Origin: Klebsiella grimontii
GTDB lineage: Bacteria > Pseudomonadota > Gammaproteobacteria > Enterobacterales > Enterobacteriaceae
Reading direction: 5' to 3'
Assembly: GCF_900200035.1 (NCBI RefSeq)
Contig: NZ_FZTC01000017.1
Location: 62,001 to 126,000, forward strand
Length of the DNA: 64,000 nt
Positions 42,510 through 51,541 of this stretch are shown here, piece after piece. The position numbers were made by a program, and so were the translations under genes. Every line of letters starts with the position of its first letter. The stretch's first letter is position 1. Under the pieces are notes generated by a model. The model was not told the origin of the DNA. It did no database searches and was given only the letters and a program-made list of their open reading frames with translations.

Positions 42510-43082
42510 CTATTTACTCGAGGTTAAGCCCTGAAAGAGAGAAGAGACTTTATTTACCAGGTAAGGCGCAAATAATGTCATTCCGGCTATCAGGAATTTA
42601 ATGATTTCACTCAGGGCGTCAGGGTTGGATATTTTTCCATTGCGGCCAAAGTCAAGTAGCAATAACGAGCCGAAGCCAATATACATAAACAAAATAACCA
42701 GCATGCCGATTAGCGCAATGAGCCGGCTCGAACTGGCTTTCATTTCTTTGACCAGCCGCGGCCTGCCTGCATCGTCATAAAGAGGCTTCTTTGTCACGGT
42801 ATCAGTGCCGTCCCTGGTGGCTTTAACCTCTTCGGTAGCGGATAATTCAACATCTTCAGAAAGCGCATCGGCTAAAGACCACGCTTTAGGAAGTGAATTG
42901 CGGATGACTAAAATAGAAAGCAAGGTACCAAAGATAACGATGAAAAACACAAGGTAAATTAAATATTTGTTGATATGTTCACCGCAGGACTGCTGAGCCT
43001 GACAGGAGGCTTCATTAGCGTGAGTGGCGGCGGAAATAAAAAATAAAACAATTACTGATGCGTGTGTTTTTAGTAAAAACAT
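42510..43082 (-). CDS. Membrane protein paired with the putative peptidoglycan hydrolase
   Basis: The product has 190 residues: a signal peptide (MFLLKTHASVIVLFFISAAT, then HA), a short periplasmic segment with two cysteines (SCQAQQSCGEH), a membrane helix (LIYLVFFIVIFGTLLSILVI), a charged cytoplasmic stretch of about 60 residues and two further helices (LIALIGMLVILFMYIGFGSL; FLIAGMTLFAPYLVNKV). No family recognised. Its position directly upstream of the hydrolase suggests an export, anchoring or protective (immunity-like) role. DNA here is visibly poorer in GC than the flanks. Confidence 0.65.
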   Translation of the reverse strand: MFLLKTHASVIVLFFISAATHANEASCQAQQSCGEHINKYLIYLVFFIVIFGTLLSILVIRNSLPKAWSLADALSEDVELSATEEVKATRDGTDTVTKKPLYDDAGRPRLVKEMKASSSRLIALIGMLVILFMYIGFGSLLLLDFGRNGKISNPDALSEIIKFLIAGMTLFAPYLVNKVSSLFQGLTSSK

Positions 43083-43282
43083 AAATGCGCTCCTCGCCAG
43101 GATAAAATTATTTTATTCCTGGCATGCGAAGATAAACTAATATACGCAGGTATTTCTATTTACAACAAGGGGTCATCTTATACCCACGGGGTTATACTGA
43201 TACGCGTCCCCGCAGATAAGGTTCAGTATAGTGGTGGTCATGGCATCCACATTCATTCAAATGAATGAGTGGGTAAAATAAA

Positions 43283-44356
43283 TTAGCTATGAATAGCCCT
43301 GATAATGAGCAGCAGCTCGGATTGATTACGGGTATGCGTTTTCCGGTACAGCGCACTAAGGTGGGTTCTGACGGTGGTGATGGAGACGCCGAGATGCAGG
43401 GCGCATTCATCCGGGGTCATCCCTCTGACCAGCAGTTCTGCTACCGCATTCTCGGCGGGTTTGACATTAAAGAGCTCCATGAATGCGCTGCCGGTGAGGA
43501 AAGGCTCGGGGATGATAATGCAAGCCGCACCGGGAATGCTGGGGGACGGGATGACCAGGATCGGCTTTGCTTGCCGCCCGGCGGTGTAGCATAATCCTGC
43601 TCGGGGGCGCGCCTCCGTCCGGGTGGCCTGTTCAATGGCATGCCGCAGTTTTTTGCTGTCTGTGTTCAGGCTTAGCGTGTCAGCGCCGACAGACCAGATC
43701 GCGCTATGGCTCGCGCGGTGGTAATTTTCGGCCCGGGTGTTGGCGTAAAGGATTTTACCGGCATGACCCACAAGCCAGACCGGGTAAATACCGTTGTCCA
43801 TGACGGCACCCTGATATTTAATCGTGTCACGAAGGTGTTCAAATCTGGCATGAAGCTGGCTGGCGGTAATTAACGCGGGGATGAGGCGCCGGAACAGGTC
43901 AAATTGCGTGGGCTGTGGATAGGCCGCTTCATTAGCCGTCATCAGCGATAAATAAGTGGCATAACCGTTGACGGTACCTAGTTTGACGCTGGTAAGATAA
44001 TTTAAATCATTAGGGTGATGAAATTCATTATAATAAATACTATTAGCAATAAATTTATCTCCTAAAAACTCCCTGTCTCTGTACATCTGCCCTACAGGCA
44101 ACCCCGTCAATATTTTTTCGGCAGGATCGATTGCCAGAAAAACATCCCGGTAGGCCGTAAAGACTTTTTCATCAAAAAGTAATGAATCCGTCATAAGATG
44201 CGCATTACCTTTGTCATAATAAAGCAATGCCGCGTACTGATGTCCTGTCAGTAACGACAGTTTCTGCAGCGCGGGTTTCCAGAATTGAGAATCCAGCGTA
44301 GCCAACAGAATAGTCTCCAGAATTTCTATATATAATAGTTCCGGATCAATGGCCAT
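43283..44356 (-). CDS. LuxR-type regulator with a long sensory domain
   Basis: The product has 357 residues. The C-terminal LuxR helix-turn-helix reads NAVAELLVRGMTPDECALHL, then GVSITTVRTHLSALYRKTHT, ending IIRAIHS. The first 270 residues are a sensor-like region of unclear type (PAS- or GAF-like; IYPVWLVGHAGKILYANTRA is PAS-like). Orphan regulator, transcribed toward the membrane-protein/hydrolase pair with 200 bases between, so it may control them. Confidence 0.75.
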   Translation of the reverse strand: MAIDPELLYIEILETILLATLDSQFWKPALQKLSLLTGHQYAALLYYDKGNAHLMTDSLLFDEKVFTAYRDVFLAIDPAEKILTGLPVGQMYRDREFLGDKFIANSIYYNEFHHPNDLNYLTSVKLGTVNGYATYLSLMTANEAAYPQPTQFDLFRRLIPALITASQLHARFEHLRDTIKYQGAVMDNGIYPVWLVGHAGKILYANTRAENYHRASHSAIWSVGADTLSLNTDSKKLRHAIEQATRTEARPRAGLCYTAGRQAKPILVIPSPSIPGAACIIIPEPFLTGSAFMELFNVKPAENAVAELLVRGMTPDECALHLGVSITTVRTHLSALYRKTHTRNQSELLLIIRAIHS

Positions 44357-44771
44357 AACGACACCTTATATTTATCGCTTAACCCGCAGGGCATGACTGA
44401 TGAGGCTGGTGCTATTAGCATAGTCCTGGGAGATAAATGATGGCAATCCCCGCTCAGCCAGTTGGTAGGGAAATGCGCAAAGGGCGCTGAATTCCTTATT
44501 TTGCGGCGGACTTCCTGCGGTTTATGAAATTTCTCCCTGATCCTGGCGTGGTTTTGATGAATATTCTCCCACCGCCTGTTGATTTAAACCTGTACGTTTA
44601 GACTACCGCTTTTGCGCGAACCCGCTTCGATAACAATTTCATCTAATACGCAACGCGGGATAAGTGGAAATCCGCTCCCTGTCGCCCGCCCGCGCGCCTT
44701 TACAGTTCGCGCAAACGCTTTCCGCTGTTATGCTAACGCCCTGGCAAGCCGCGCTGTAAAGAGACCTGACC
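44357..44771. other. Intergenic region between the divergent LuxR-type and GGDEF genes
   Basis: About 415 bases with no recognised gene, repeat or RNA. It must hold promoters for both divergent genes. A short frame at 44612 overlaps the GGDEF gene and shows no coding features. Confidence 0.4.
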
Positions 44772-45674
44772 ATGGCCGAACGCGAAAAAAACATCCATAT
44801 TCAACCCTCGTCTTCTATTTCCCGAACCCATATCTTTCCGGCGCTGCTGGCGATCGCCGCCGTATCGGGTCTGTGCGCGTTCGTCTCGCCGCCGCTGGGA
44901 CCGTGGCGCGTGATTTTGTCTAATCCCGGTATGTATATCGATCTTCTGGCGCTGCTTTTTCTGCTGTTTATGCTCTGGAGCTCAACCAAGGTGCGCATGA
45001 ACCACGTGGCGGTCAACTGGGTACGCTACGGGCTGCTGCTATGGATTGCCGGAGGCACGTTCGATCTGATGGACGAAATCTTCCGCCAGCCGCGCTGGAT
45101 GGGATACTACTGTGAAGATCTGCTGCGTCTGACCGGCATGCTGCTGAGCGCGGTCGGGGTCTACAAAATCATTGAGCGCATCAATCTCCTGTACGTCGAC
45201 GCGCGTTCTCAATCGCTTAAGGATGAGCTGACCCAGTTGCCAAACCGCCGCTTCTTTATCGATACCGTCCGCGAAAAGGCGGGGAATACGCAGGCGCTGA
45301 TGATTGTTGATATCGACTACTTTAAGAAAATTAATGACACCTACGGTCATCTGGTGGGGGACGAAGTGCTGTTTGCCCTCGGCAAACAGCTGGCGAAACT
45401 CACCAGCGATAAGGTACTGCCGTCGAGGATTGGCGGCGAAGAGTTTGCCATTATCGTTGATGGCCTGTCGGCGCAGGAAGTGGATGAACTGGCGCAGTCT
45501 ATTCTGCAAAACGCCCGGGCAATCCTGATCAACCACGACAACCCGCTGTCGATTAGCATTGGCGTTGGCCTGCGGCATAAAGACGAGCCGCAGAATCAGT
45601 TTATTAAAAAGGTCGATGACGCGCTCTATAAGGCAAAAAATAACGGCCGCGGGCGAGTGGAATGGGCCGTGTGA
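44772..45674 (+). CDS. Membrane-bound diguanylate cyclase (GGDEF)
   Basis: The product has 300 residues: about four membrane helices in residues 20-130, a short linker (YVDARSQSLKDELTQLPNRR FF) and a GGDEF domain with the active-site motif RIGGEEF (about residue 220) and the DIDYFKKINDTYGH metal/GTP motif. It should make c-di-GMP. The inhibitory RxxD site, expected just before the GGEEF strand, is absent (LTSDKVLPSRI), so product inhibition may be weak. Convergent with the AraC-type gene, one base between stops. Confidence 0.88.
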   Translation: MAEREKNIHIQPSSSISRTHIFPALLAIAAVSGLCAFVSPPLGPWRVILSNPGMYIDLLALLFLLFMLWSSTKVRMNHVAVNWVRYGLLLWIAGGTFDLMDEIFRQPRWMGYYCEDLLRLTGMLLSAVGVYKIIERINLLYVDARSQSLKDELTQLPNRRFFIDTVREKAGNTQALMIVDIDYFKKINDTYGHLVGDEVLFALGKQLAKLTSDKVLPSRIGGEEFAIIVDGLSAQEVDELAQSILQNARAILINHDNPLSISIGVGLRHKDEPQNQFIKKVDDALYKAKNNGRGRVEWAV

Positions 45675-45675
45675 A

Positions 45676-46509
45676 CTATCCCTGCTGCGCGCTGCGGCAG
45701 TGGCGGCGATATTCGGACGGCGAGCGCTCGGTATAGCGTTTAAACACCCGGCAGAAATAGTTGCTGTCGACAAACCCGCAGTTGTGGGCGATCTCTTTGA
45801 CCTTAAGGTCGTAGCCGCGGAGTAGTTTTTTCGCCTTTTCCAGGCGGACGCTGGTGAGAAACTCGTTAAAACCGACGGAGCCGGATTTCTGGAATATATG
45901 CGAAAGATAGTTGGGCGTAATGTGAAAGCGTTTCGCCACCGACTCGCGGGTCAGCGGCTGGCTGAGATGCTCTTCAAGATAATCCTGTACCGCCAGAAAC
46001 AGATCGCGGCTGCGGCTGACGCGCATCTCCAGCCCGACCAGCTGCTCAAGGCAGTGGCTTAACAGCGCAGAGACGACCAGCCGGGCGGTCACCGGGTCCG
46101 GCTGCAGGCAGATTTCATTGAGCGACAGCAGCAGGTAGGAGCCCACGCGCGGCCCCAGGCGGGCGACGTTCTGCTTTTCCGTGCGCAGCTGCCTGCCGTC
46201 CCAGTGCTGAACGCAAAACCCCAGCTTCTGGCGGCCAAACAGAATGCTTAACGTCGATGCCGGCGCGGTCCATTCCGGCAGCGTCCATTTACCCGCCTGA
46301 ACGTAGAGTACCTGCGAGGCGGAGAGCATCGTCTCCGACAGCGGCAGCCCGCTCTCCTTAAGCTCACCCTCGAGCACAATTTCCAGCCGTGGAAAGGGCA
46401 CCTTAAACGCCAGCGCGGGCTCGGAGATATCCGGGTCGGGGAACCTGACGTGCAGATTATCTTTCTGATTTACTAAACGATTTAAAATATCCGCCAGATC
46501 GTCAATCAT
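45676..46509 (-). CDS. yijO: YijO-like AraC-family regulator
   Basis: The product has about 277 residues. The C-terminal AraC domain has two helix-turn-helices (LTRESVAKRFHITPNYLSHI and VKEIAHNCGFVDSNYFCRVF) with the closing KRYTERSPSEYRR. In E. coli the AraC-type gene yijO follows frwD, and this gene keeps that place except for the inserted dioxygenase. It is a plausible regulator of the frw/pfl genes, which is not proven. The ATG at 46509 is chosen; a TTG at 46533 is an alternative. Confidence 0.8.
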   Translation of the reverse strand: MIDDLADILNRLVNQKDNLHVRFPDPDISEPALAFKVPFPRLEIVLEGELKESGLPLSETMLSASQVLYVQAGKWTLPEWTAPASTLSILFGRQKLGFCVQHWDGRQLRTEKQNVARLGPRVGSYLLLSLNEICLQPDPVTARLVVSALLSHCLEQLVGLEMRVSRSRDLFLAVQDYLEEHLSQPLTRESVAKRFHITPNYLSHIFQKSGSVGFNEFLTSVRLEKAKKLLRGYDLKVKEIAHNCGFVDSNYFCRVFKRYTERSPSEYRRHCRSAQQG

Positions 46510-46760
46510 TCCGTACGCCTTAGAAGAGAGCAATTATCCTGTTGATTATAATCTATTTTATCTGCACAGGTTTGTTCTGTATCAGGCGACTTCGCGAATG
46601 ATGGCCCTGCAGGAAGGGGGAAAAGCTGGATTTTGATGGCCATCACACTTTTTTCTGCCGCGTACGCTTGTCCAGTTTTTCGTAGTTTTGGCCTCATGTA
46701 TTCCCGCCCGCCGCAGATTAGAGTTTGTTTTGTGTTATCGATAAGTTAAGGAATATAAAT

Positions 46761-47528
46761 ATGGAACAACAATCTGCGGTTTATCTGGATGCGCTGGGGG
46801 CGAACGTTGCGCTGAGCCCGACAATGAAACAGGAGCTGGATACCCTGGGCTACACCGTCGTGCATAACGTGGCGGACGCGGAGTGGCTGGCGGCGATGCG
46901 CGCGCTTATCGACGCCATCGTCGAGAGAGAGGGCGATAATCTGGCGATGGAGCACCACCAGGAAGCGACGGCAACCCGCATCGCCAACCTGATTAACAAA
47001 GGCGCGATTTGGGAAAAGGTCTGGTCCCACCCGCTGATTCTCTCCGCCTGTCGGCATGTTTTTCAGGGCGATTTTAAAGTCTCCAGCCTGAACGCGCGGG
47101 AAGCGTTGTTTAACGGCGGCCATCAGCCGCTGCATGCGGACTGGAAAAAGCCGCGTCCCGATTTTCCGAAAGTGCATCTGGTGAATACCATTTGGGCCAT
47201 TGATGACCTGAGCGCGGAAAACGGCGCGCCGCGCATTATTCCCGGTACCCATCTTCGCCCGGAGCTGCCGGAAGAGGTGCTGGCCGATCCGGAGCTGGCG
47301 CATCCTGATGAGGTGGTGTTCGCCGCGCCGGCGGGCAGCGTGATGATTTATAACGCCCACGCCTGGCACGGCGGGACGCGCAACCGCGTCGGCAGCAGAA
47401 GGCGCGTGCTGCACGGTTTATATATCGACAGGGCGGATACCGCACAGCAGGATCAGCAGCGCTGGCTGACGCCGGAAACCGCCAGCCGCCTGACGCCCGC
47501 GCAGAAATGGCTGCTGGCCGTGGAGTAA
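46761..47528 (+). CDS. PhyH-family Fe(II)/2-oxoglutarate dioxygenase
   Basis: The product has 255 residues of the phytanoyl-CoA dioxygenase family. Iron ligands are seen as LHADWKKP (HxD, about residues 124-131) and the distal histidine in MIYNAHAWHGGTRNR, followed by the 2-oxoglutarate-binding arginine. The region AENGAPRIIPGTHL is typical of the family. The substrate is unknown. It lies in opposite orientation between yijO and frwD, an insertion relative to E. coli. AAGGAAT before the ATG supports the start. Confidence 0.85.
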   Translation: MEQQSAVYLDALGANVALSPTMKQELDTLGYTVVHNVADAEWLAAMRALIDAIVEREGDNLAMEHHQEATATRIANLINKGAIWEKVWSHPLILSACRHVFQGDFKVSSLNAREALFNGGHQPLHADWKKPRPDFPKVHLVNTIWAIDDLSAENGAPRIIPGTHLRPELPEEVLADPELAHPDEVVFAAPAGSVMIYNAHAWHGGTRNRVGSRRRVLHGLYIDRADTAQQDQQRWLTPETASRLTPAQKWLLAVE

Positions 47529-47539
47529 GAATCGCGTGG

Positions 47540-47642
47540 AATTGTAGCCCCGGTAAGCGCAGCGTGACCGGGGAAAACCTGAAACTGCCGAAGTGTTATT
47601 TCCCCGGGCCGCGGCGCAAGCGCCTTGCCCGGGCTACAAAAT
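47540..47642. repeat. Paired REP-like palindromes (BIME)
   Basis: Two inverted units face each other: TTGTAGCCCCGGTAAGCGCA at 47544 and the mirrored GCAAGCGCCTTGCCCGGGCT ACAA ending near 47639. The spacer carries GTGTTATTTCCCCGGG. It separates the convergent dioxygenase and frwD genes and belongs to the family seen at 17250, 26655 and 55440. Confidence 0.75.
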
Positions 47643-47653
47643 CACAGGTGCGC

Positions 47654-47995
47654 TCACGGGATCTCAATATACACCACCGGTTTTTTCATAATGCATTTCA
47701 CCGCCTCGACAATCTGCTGCGGCTGCAGCAGAAAGGTTTTAATGCTGGTCTTAATGGTGCGGATGCCGTGAAAACGTTGGGCATCGTCAATTTCAATATC
47801 CGTCACCAGCAGAACGACATCGACGTGGGCAATATCCTCAGCGGTGATTTTGTTCTCCACCCCCAACGCGCCCTGGGTTTCTATTTTGATATTCCATTTC
47901 TCCTGGTGGCCGACTTTTTCCAGCCGCTCGGCCGCCATATAGGTGTGAGCGACGCCGCTGACGCAGGCCGTGACGGCAACGATAGTGAAATCCAT
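47654..47995 (-). CDS. frwD: FrwD, PTS fructose-like EIIB component
   Basis: The product has 113 residues. The phosphorylated cysteine is Cys11 in VAVTACVSGVAHTYMAAERL, the EIIB-fructose signature. It resembles E. coli FrwD and differs from FrwB of the same locus. As a second EIIB it may receive phosphate from PtsA and hand it to FrwC or to another target. Its tail lacks the usual C-terminal helix pattern of FrwB. Last gene in the run frwC-frwB-pflD-pflC-frwD. Confidence 0.9.
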   Translation of the reverse strand: MDFTIVAVTACVSGVAHTYMAAERLEKVGHQEKWNIKIETQGALGVENKITAEDIAHVDVVLLVTDIEIDDAQRFHGIRTIKTSIKTFLLQPQQIVEAVKCIMKKPVVYIEIP

Positions 47996-48010
47996 AGCAT
48001 CCTCCAGGCG

Positions 48011-48847
48011 TTATCCGCCGACGGTCACGCTAAAACCGGCCCGTTCGGCCAGCGTCTTGAATGGTTGAATCTCAGATTCCGCGGGCGCTTTAATCATCGA
48101 CATCGACCATGTTTTTCCCAGTAAGTGATATTTGGGTTCGCCGTACTGATGGAACGGCAGAAGATGAATTTCGGGCAGCTTAAAGGGGGCCAAAAACGCC
48201 AGAATCTGGCGGAAATTCTCTTCGTTAAGCGTGAACCCCGGAATCAGCGGCACCCGGGGGATCACGTGAATATGCGCGTCCACCAGACGGGCGAAGTTAT
48301 CCAGCACCCGCGGCATATTCATCCGCAGCTGCTCGCGGGCCAGCGCTTCATCCATGATTTTCAGATCGAACAGCACTTCGTCGCACGCCTGCGCCAGCGG
48401 AAAAAAACGGCTGAAGGCGCTATCGCCCGCCGTTTCAATCGCCGTTCTCACTCCCCATTCGCGCAGGCGGCGCAGAAAACGCGCGGCAAACTCGGCCTGC
48501 ATCAGCACCTCGCCGCCCGACAGGGTGACGCCGCCGCCGGAGGCGCGGAAGAAGACCTCATCCTTCAGCACCTCTTTAAGCAGATTATCCAGGGTGACGT
48601 CGCGGCCAATCTGCTCCCACGCGCCGGAGGGGCACTCGACCACGTCCTGCTGGCAGCGGGAACAGCGCAGGCACTTGCTCTCACGGCGTACGGTCTGAAT
48701 TTTCGGCGAGATCGATTCCGGATTGGCGCACCACGGGCAGGTGTGCGGGCAGCCTTTAAAAAACACGACGGTGCGGATCCCCTGACCGTCATTCAAAGAG
48801 TAGCGCTGGATGTTAAAAATGCGCGCCTTATCGGCGCGCGTTTCCAT
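48011..48847 (-). CDS. pflC: PflC, radical-SAM activating enzyme for PflD
   Basis: The product has about 278 residues. The radical-SAM cluster motif is CPHTCPWC (near residue 27), followed by a ferredoxin-like insert (CLRCSRCQQDVVECPSGAW) of the larger glycyl-radical activases, then SGGGVTLSGGEVLMQ. It installs the glycyl radical in PflD. The start at METRADKARIF is close to E. coli PflC; an upstream ATG (48886) with a good RBS inside the pflD end is an alternative. Confidence 0.9.
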   Translation of the reverse strand: METRADKARIFNIQRYSLNDGQGIRTVVFFKGCPHTCPWCANPESISPKIQTVRRESKCLRCSRCQQDVVECPSGAWEQIGRDVTLDNLLKEVLKDEVFFRASGGGVTLSGGEVLMQAEFAARFLRRLREWGVRTAIETAGDSAFSRFFPLAQACDEVLFDLKIMDEALAREQLRMNMPRVLDNFARLVDAHIHVIPRVPLIPGFTLNEENFRQILAFLAPFKLPEIHLLPFHQYGEPKYHLLGKTWSMSMIKAPAESEIQPFKTLAERAGFSVTVGG

Positions 48848-48851
48848 CACC

Positions 48852-51149
48852 TCACAGCTGATGCGCGGTGCGGCGGATAATGTCATCCTGAATCTCCTGC
48901 GACAGCTCGACAAAAAAGGCACTATAGCCGGCGACGCGCACCACCAGACCGGCGAAGTCCTGCGGCCGCTGCTGGGCTTCGCGCAGGGTGTCGGCGTTGA
49001 CCACGTTGAACTGAATATGCTGTAGCTTCAGCTTGGTGAAGGCCTGCAGAAAGTCGGCCAGCTTGTTGAGGCCGCTGTCGCCGGCAAGGGTCGCCGGGGT
49101 GAATTTGACGTTCAGCAGCGTACCGTTGGAGAGCAGAAAGTTATCCAGCTTGCTGACCGACTTGAGCACCGCGGTCGGCCCCTGCACGTCCTGGCCGAGC
49201 ATCGGCGACAGCCCGCCGTCCGCCAGCTGCTCCCCGGCCAGGCGTCCGTCCGGCGTCGCGCCAACCACCGACCCCAGCGGCACGTGGGCGGAGACGGTAT
49301 AGGAGCCCGGCGTGAAATGACCGCCGCGCGGGTTCTGATACCGCTCAACCTCTTTGCAGTAGAAGCGCAGCAGATCGGCGCTGATGTTGTCCACTTCGTC
49401 GATATCGTTGCCGTATTTCTCGAAGCGGTTGATCAGGCGCGCGCGGATCTTTTCCCCTTCCGGCGTCTGGAAGTTGGCTTTCAGCACCGCGATCAGCTCG
49501 GCGAAGCTCAGGCGTTTTTGCTCAAACACCATCCCTTTGAGCGCGTGCAGCGAGTCGCTGAGGTTGGCGATGCCGATACCCTGCACCCCAGAGAAGTTAT
49601 AGCGCGCGCCGCCTTCGGTAATATCCTGGCCGTGCTGCACGCAGTCTTCAATAAAGGAAGAGAGCAGGGGAACCGGCGCCCAGTCGCGGTGGCCGATATC
49701 GCAAATATTGCTGCCTTCGACCATCAGCTTAATGTAATAGCGAATCTTGTCGCGGATTTGATTAATCAACCCATCCCAGGTGATATCAGGATTGCTTTCG
49801 TTTTCCAGTATCACGATTTCCATCACCTTCAGCAGGTTAAACATGGCGATATCGTGCAGGCCGTAGGTGCGCCCCGGGATCGACAGCTCAACGCAGCCGA
49901 CCACCGAATAATCCCGCGCGTCTTCCAGCGAGACGCCGCGGTTGAGAAACGCCGGGATCACCACTTCATCATTAAAGATTTGCGGAATGCCGGTGCCGAG
50001 GCGAATGGTTTCGGCGGTTTTGCGCAGGAACGGACGGTCGATCAGCTCGTTGACCCGCACGCCGAGGTTCGGCTGCGGCAGGCGCACGTTCTGGTAGGCG
50101 TCGAGGGATAAAAACGACAGGATATTGACCGCGCTGCGTCCGGTCTCGGTCAGGCCGCCGAGCAGGGCGGTATAGCCGGTCGGGAAGCCCGCGAAGTAGC
50201 GCGCGCTGCTGGTGGAGCGCAGCAGGACGATATCGTTGCACTTCACCCACAGCGACTCCAGCAGCTCCTGAAGAAACTGCGGATCCTGGCCGCGATTCAA
50301 CGACGCCTGATAGTACGGCAGCATGTACTGGTCAAAGCGCCCCAGCGAAATGGAGCTGGCGTTGGATTCATACTGCAAAATGATGTTCATATACCAGAAG
50401 AGCTGGCAGGCCTGCCAGAAGTCTTCCGGGCGGTGCAGCGCGTTATGGCGCGAAATTTCGCCGATGGTTTCCAGCTCTTTGCGCCGCTGCGGGTCAACGC
50501 AGCCGGCGGCCATCTCATCGGCCAGCGCCGCATAGCGCAGAATATGGCGCTGGGAGGCTTCCAGCAGGATCAGCACCGCCTGATAAAAACTGTTCTGCGG
50601 GTGCTGCTTATTCAACGCCTTAAGCTCCGCCACCAGCGCGGCGAGGCCGTTTTCCAGCAGGCGGGGGTAGTCGATAATGATATGCCCCTGGCCTTTATCG
50701 GTCTGGTTAACGCTAAAAATCTGCGTGCTGACGGCGGTCTTCACTTCATCGGTCATCTGGCTGTTGATGAAGTCCTTCATCGAGCGATTTTCCCAGTAGG
50801 GGAACAGCTCTTCGCGGTAGATGCGCTTATCTTCTTCGCTAATATTGAAGCGGTCCTGCGGGCGGGTCGGGAACTGGTCCAGCTCCTTAAGCAGCCAGTA
50901 GGGGTCCATCTCCGGCGACATAATCCCGGCGCGCGGCTTGATCGTGCGGTTACCGGCAATCAGTTCATCATCACGAATCGAAATCTGCACATGGTCGAGA
51001 ACCCATGCGGTCGCTTTCGCCCGGCGGATCATCACCGGCTCGCCCTCCGTCTGCTTATGGCTGGCGGTGTAGAGCAGGGCCCGCTCGAGGGAGATTTCGC
51101 GCGGGTTGGCGAACAGACGGTCTTTTAAGCGTTGAGTGCGATTAGTCAT
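48852..51149 (-). CDS. pflD: PflD, glycyl-radical enzyme (pyruvate-formate-lyase-like)
   Basis: The product has 765 residues, identical in length to E. coli PflD. Catalytic Cys419 and Glu421 sit in YSVVGCVELSIPGRTYGLHD, and the glycyl-radical Gly741 in VRVAGYSAFFVEL. GCVE is the dehydratase/eliminase-type motif rather than the CC pair of true pyruvate formate-lyase, so PflD probably eliminates water or amine from a small alcohol. Its link with a PTS suggests a sugar-derived substrate. The reaction is unknown. Oxygen-sensitive, activated by PflC. Confidence 0.92.
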   Translation of the reverse strand: MTNRTQRLKDRLFANPREISLERALLYTASHKQTEGEPVMIRRAKATAWVLDHVQISIRDDELIAGNRTIKPRAGIMSPEMDPYWLLKELDQFPTRPQDRFNISEEDKRIYREELFPYWENRSMKDFINSQMTDEVKTAVSTQIFSVNQTDKGQGHIIIDYPRLLENGLAALVAELKALNKQHPQNSFYQAVLILLEASQRHILRYAALADEMAAGCVDPQRRKELETIGEISRHNALHRPEDFWQACQLFWYMNIILQYESNASSISLGRFDQYMLPYYQASLNRGQDPQFLQELLESLWVKCNDIVLLRSTSSARYFAGFPTGYTALLGGLTETGRSAVNILSFLSLDAYQNVRLPQPNLGVRVNELIDRPFLRKTAETIRLGTGIPQIFNDEVVIPAFLNRGVSLEDARDYSVVGCVELSIPGRTYGLHDIAMFNLLKVMEIVILENESNPDITWDGLINQIRDKIRYYIKLMVEGSNICDIGHRDWAPVPLLSSFIEDCVQHGQDITEGGARYNFSGVQGIGIANLSDSLHALKGMVFEQKRLSFAELIAVLKANFQTPEGEKIRARLINRFEKYGNDIDEVDNISADLLRFYCKEVERYQNPRGGHFTPGSYTVSAHVPLGSVVGATPDGRLAGEQLADGGLSPMLGQDVQGPTAVLKSVSKLDNFLLSNGTLLNVKFTPATLAGDSGLNKLADFLQAFTKLKLQHIQFNVVNADTLREAQQRPQDFAGLVVRVAGYSAFFVELSQEIQDDIIRRTAHQL

Positions 51150-51200
51150 GACAAACTCCATGTTATTTTGCGGGGCGCAGGTCGCGCCCCGTGCTTTCGG

Positions 51201-51521
51201 TCAGGCATTCTGTGAAAGGTGGCTGTCGATTTTGTTCATAATGGCTTCGGCGCGCTTCACGGCATCGCTGATATTGACGCGCACGATGGTTTTACCGGCA
51301 AAACGCTCTTCGAACTTAATGCCGATATCTTTAGTCAGGATCACCATATCGGCGCTGGCGACGTCTTCCGCCGTCAGTTCATTCTCAATACCGATGGAGC
51401 CCTGAGTCTCGACTTTGACCTGCCAGCCTTTGGCTTTAGCGGCGCTCTCCAGCGACTCGGCGGCCATATAGGTGTGGGCGACGCCAGACGGGCAAGCGGT
51501 AACGGCGATAATTTTGGTCAT
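51201..51521 (-). CDS. frwB: FrwB, PTS fructose-like EIIB component
   Basis: The product has 106 residues. Phosphocysteine Cys10 lies in IAVTACPSGVAHTYMAAESL; the C-terminal helix carries AIMNKIDSHLSQ. It transfers phosphate from the PtsA EIIA domain to sugar during transport by FrwC. It lies between frwC and pflD, with GGAAGGAAT before the ATG. Confidence 0.92.
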   Translation of the reverse strand: MTKIIAVTACPSGVAHTYMAAESLESAAKAKGWQVKVETQGSIGIENELTAEDVASADMVILTKDIGIKFEERFAGKTIVRVNISDAVKRAEAIMNKIDSHLSQNA

Positions 51522-51541
51522 ACAATATTCCTTCCACTGTT

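Noticed and set aside
49284..50111. 275-codon open frame antisense to pflD
   Set aside because: No start signal and no family features; pflD is unambiguous on the other strand.
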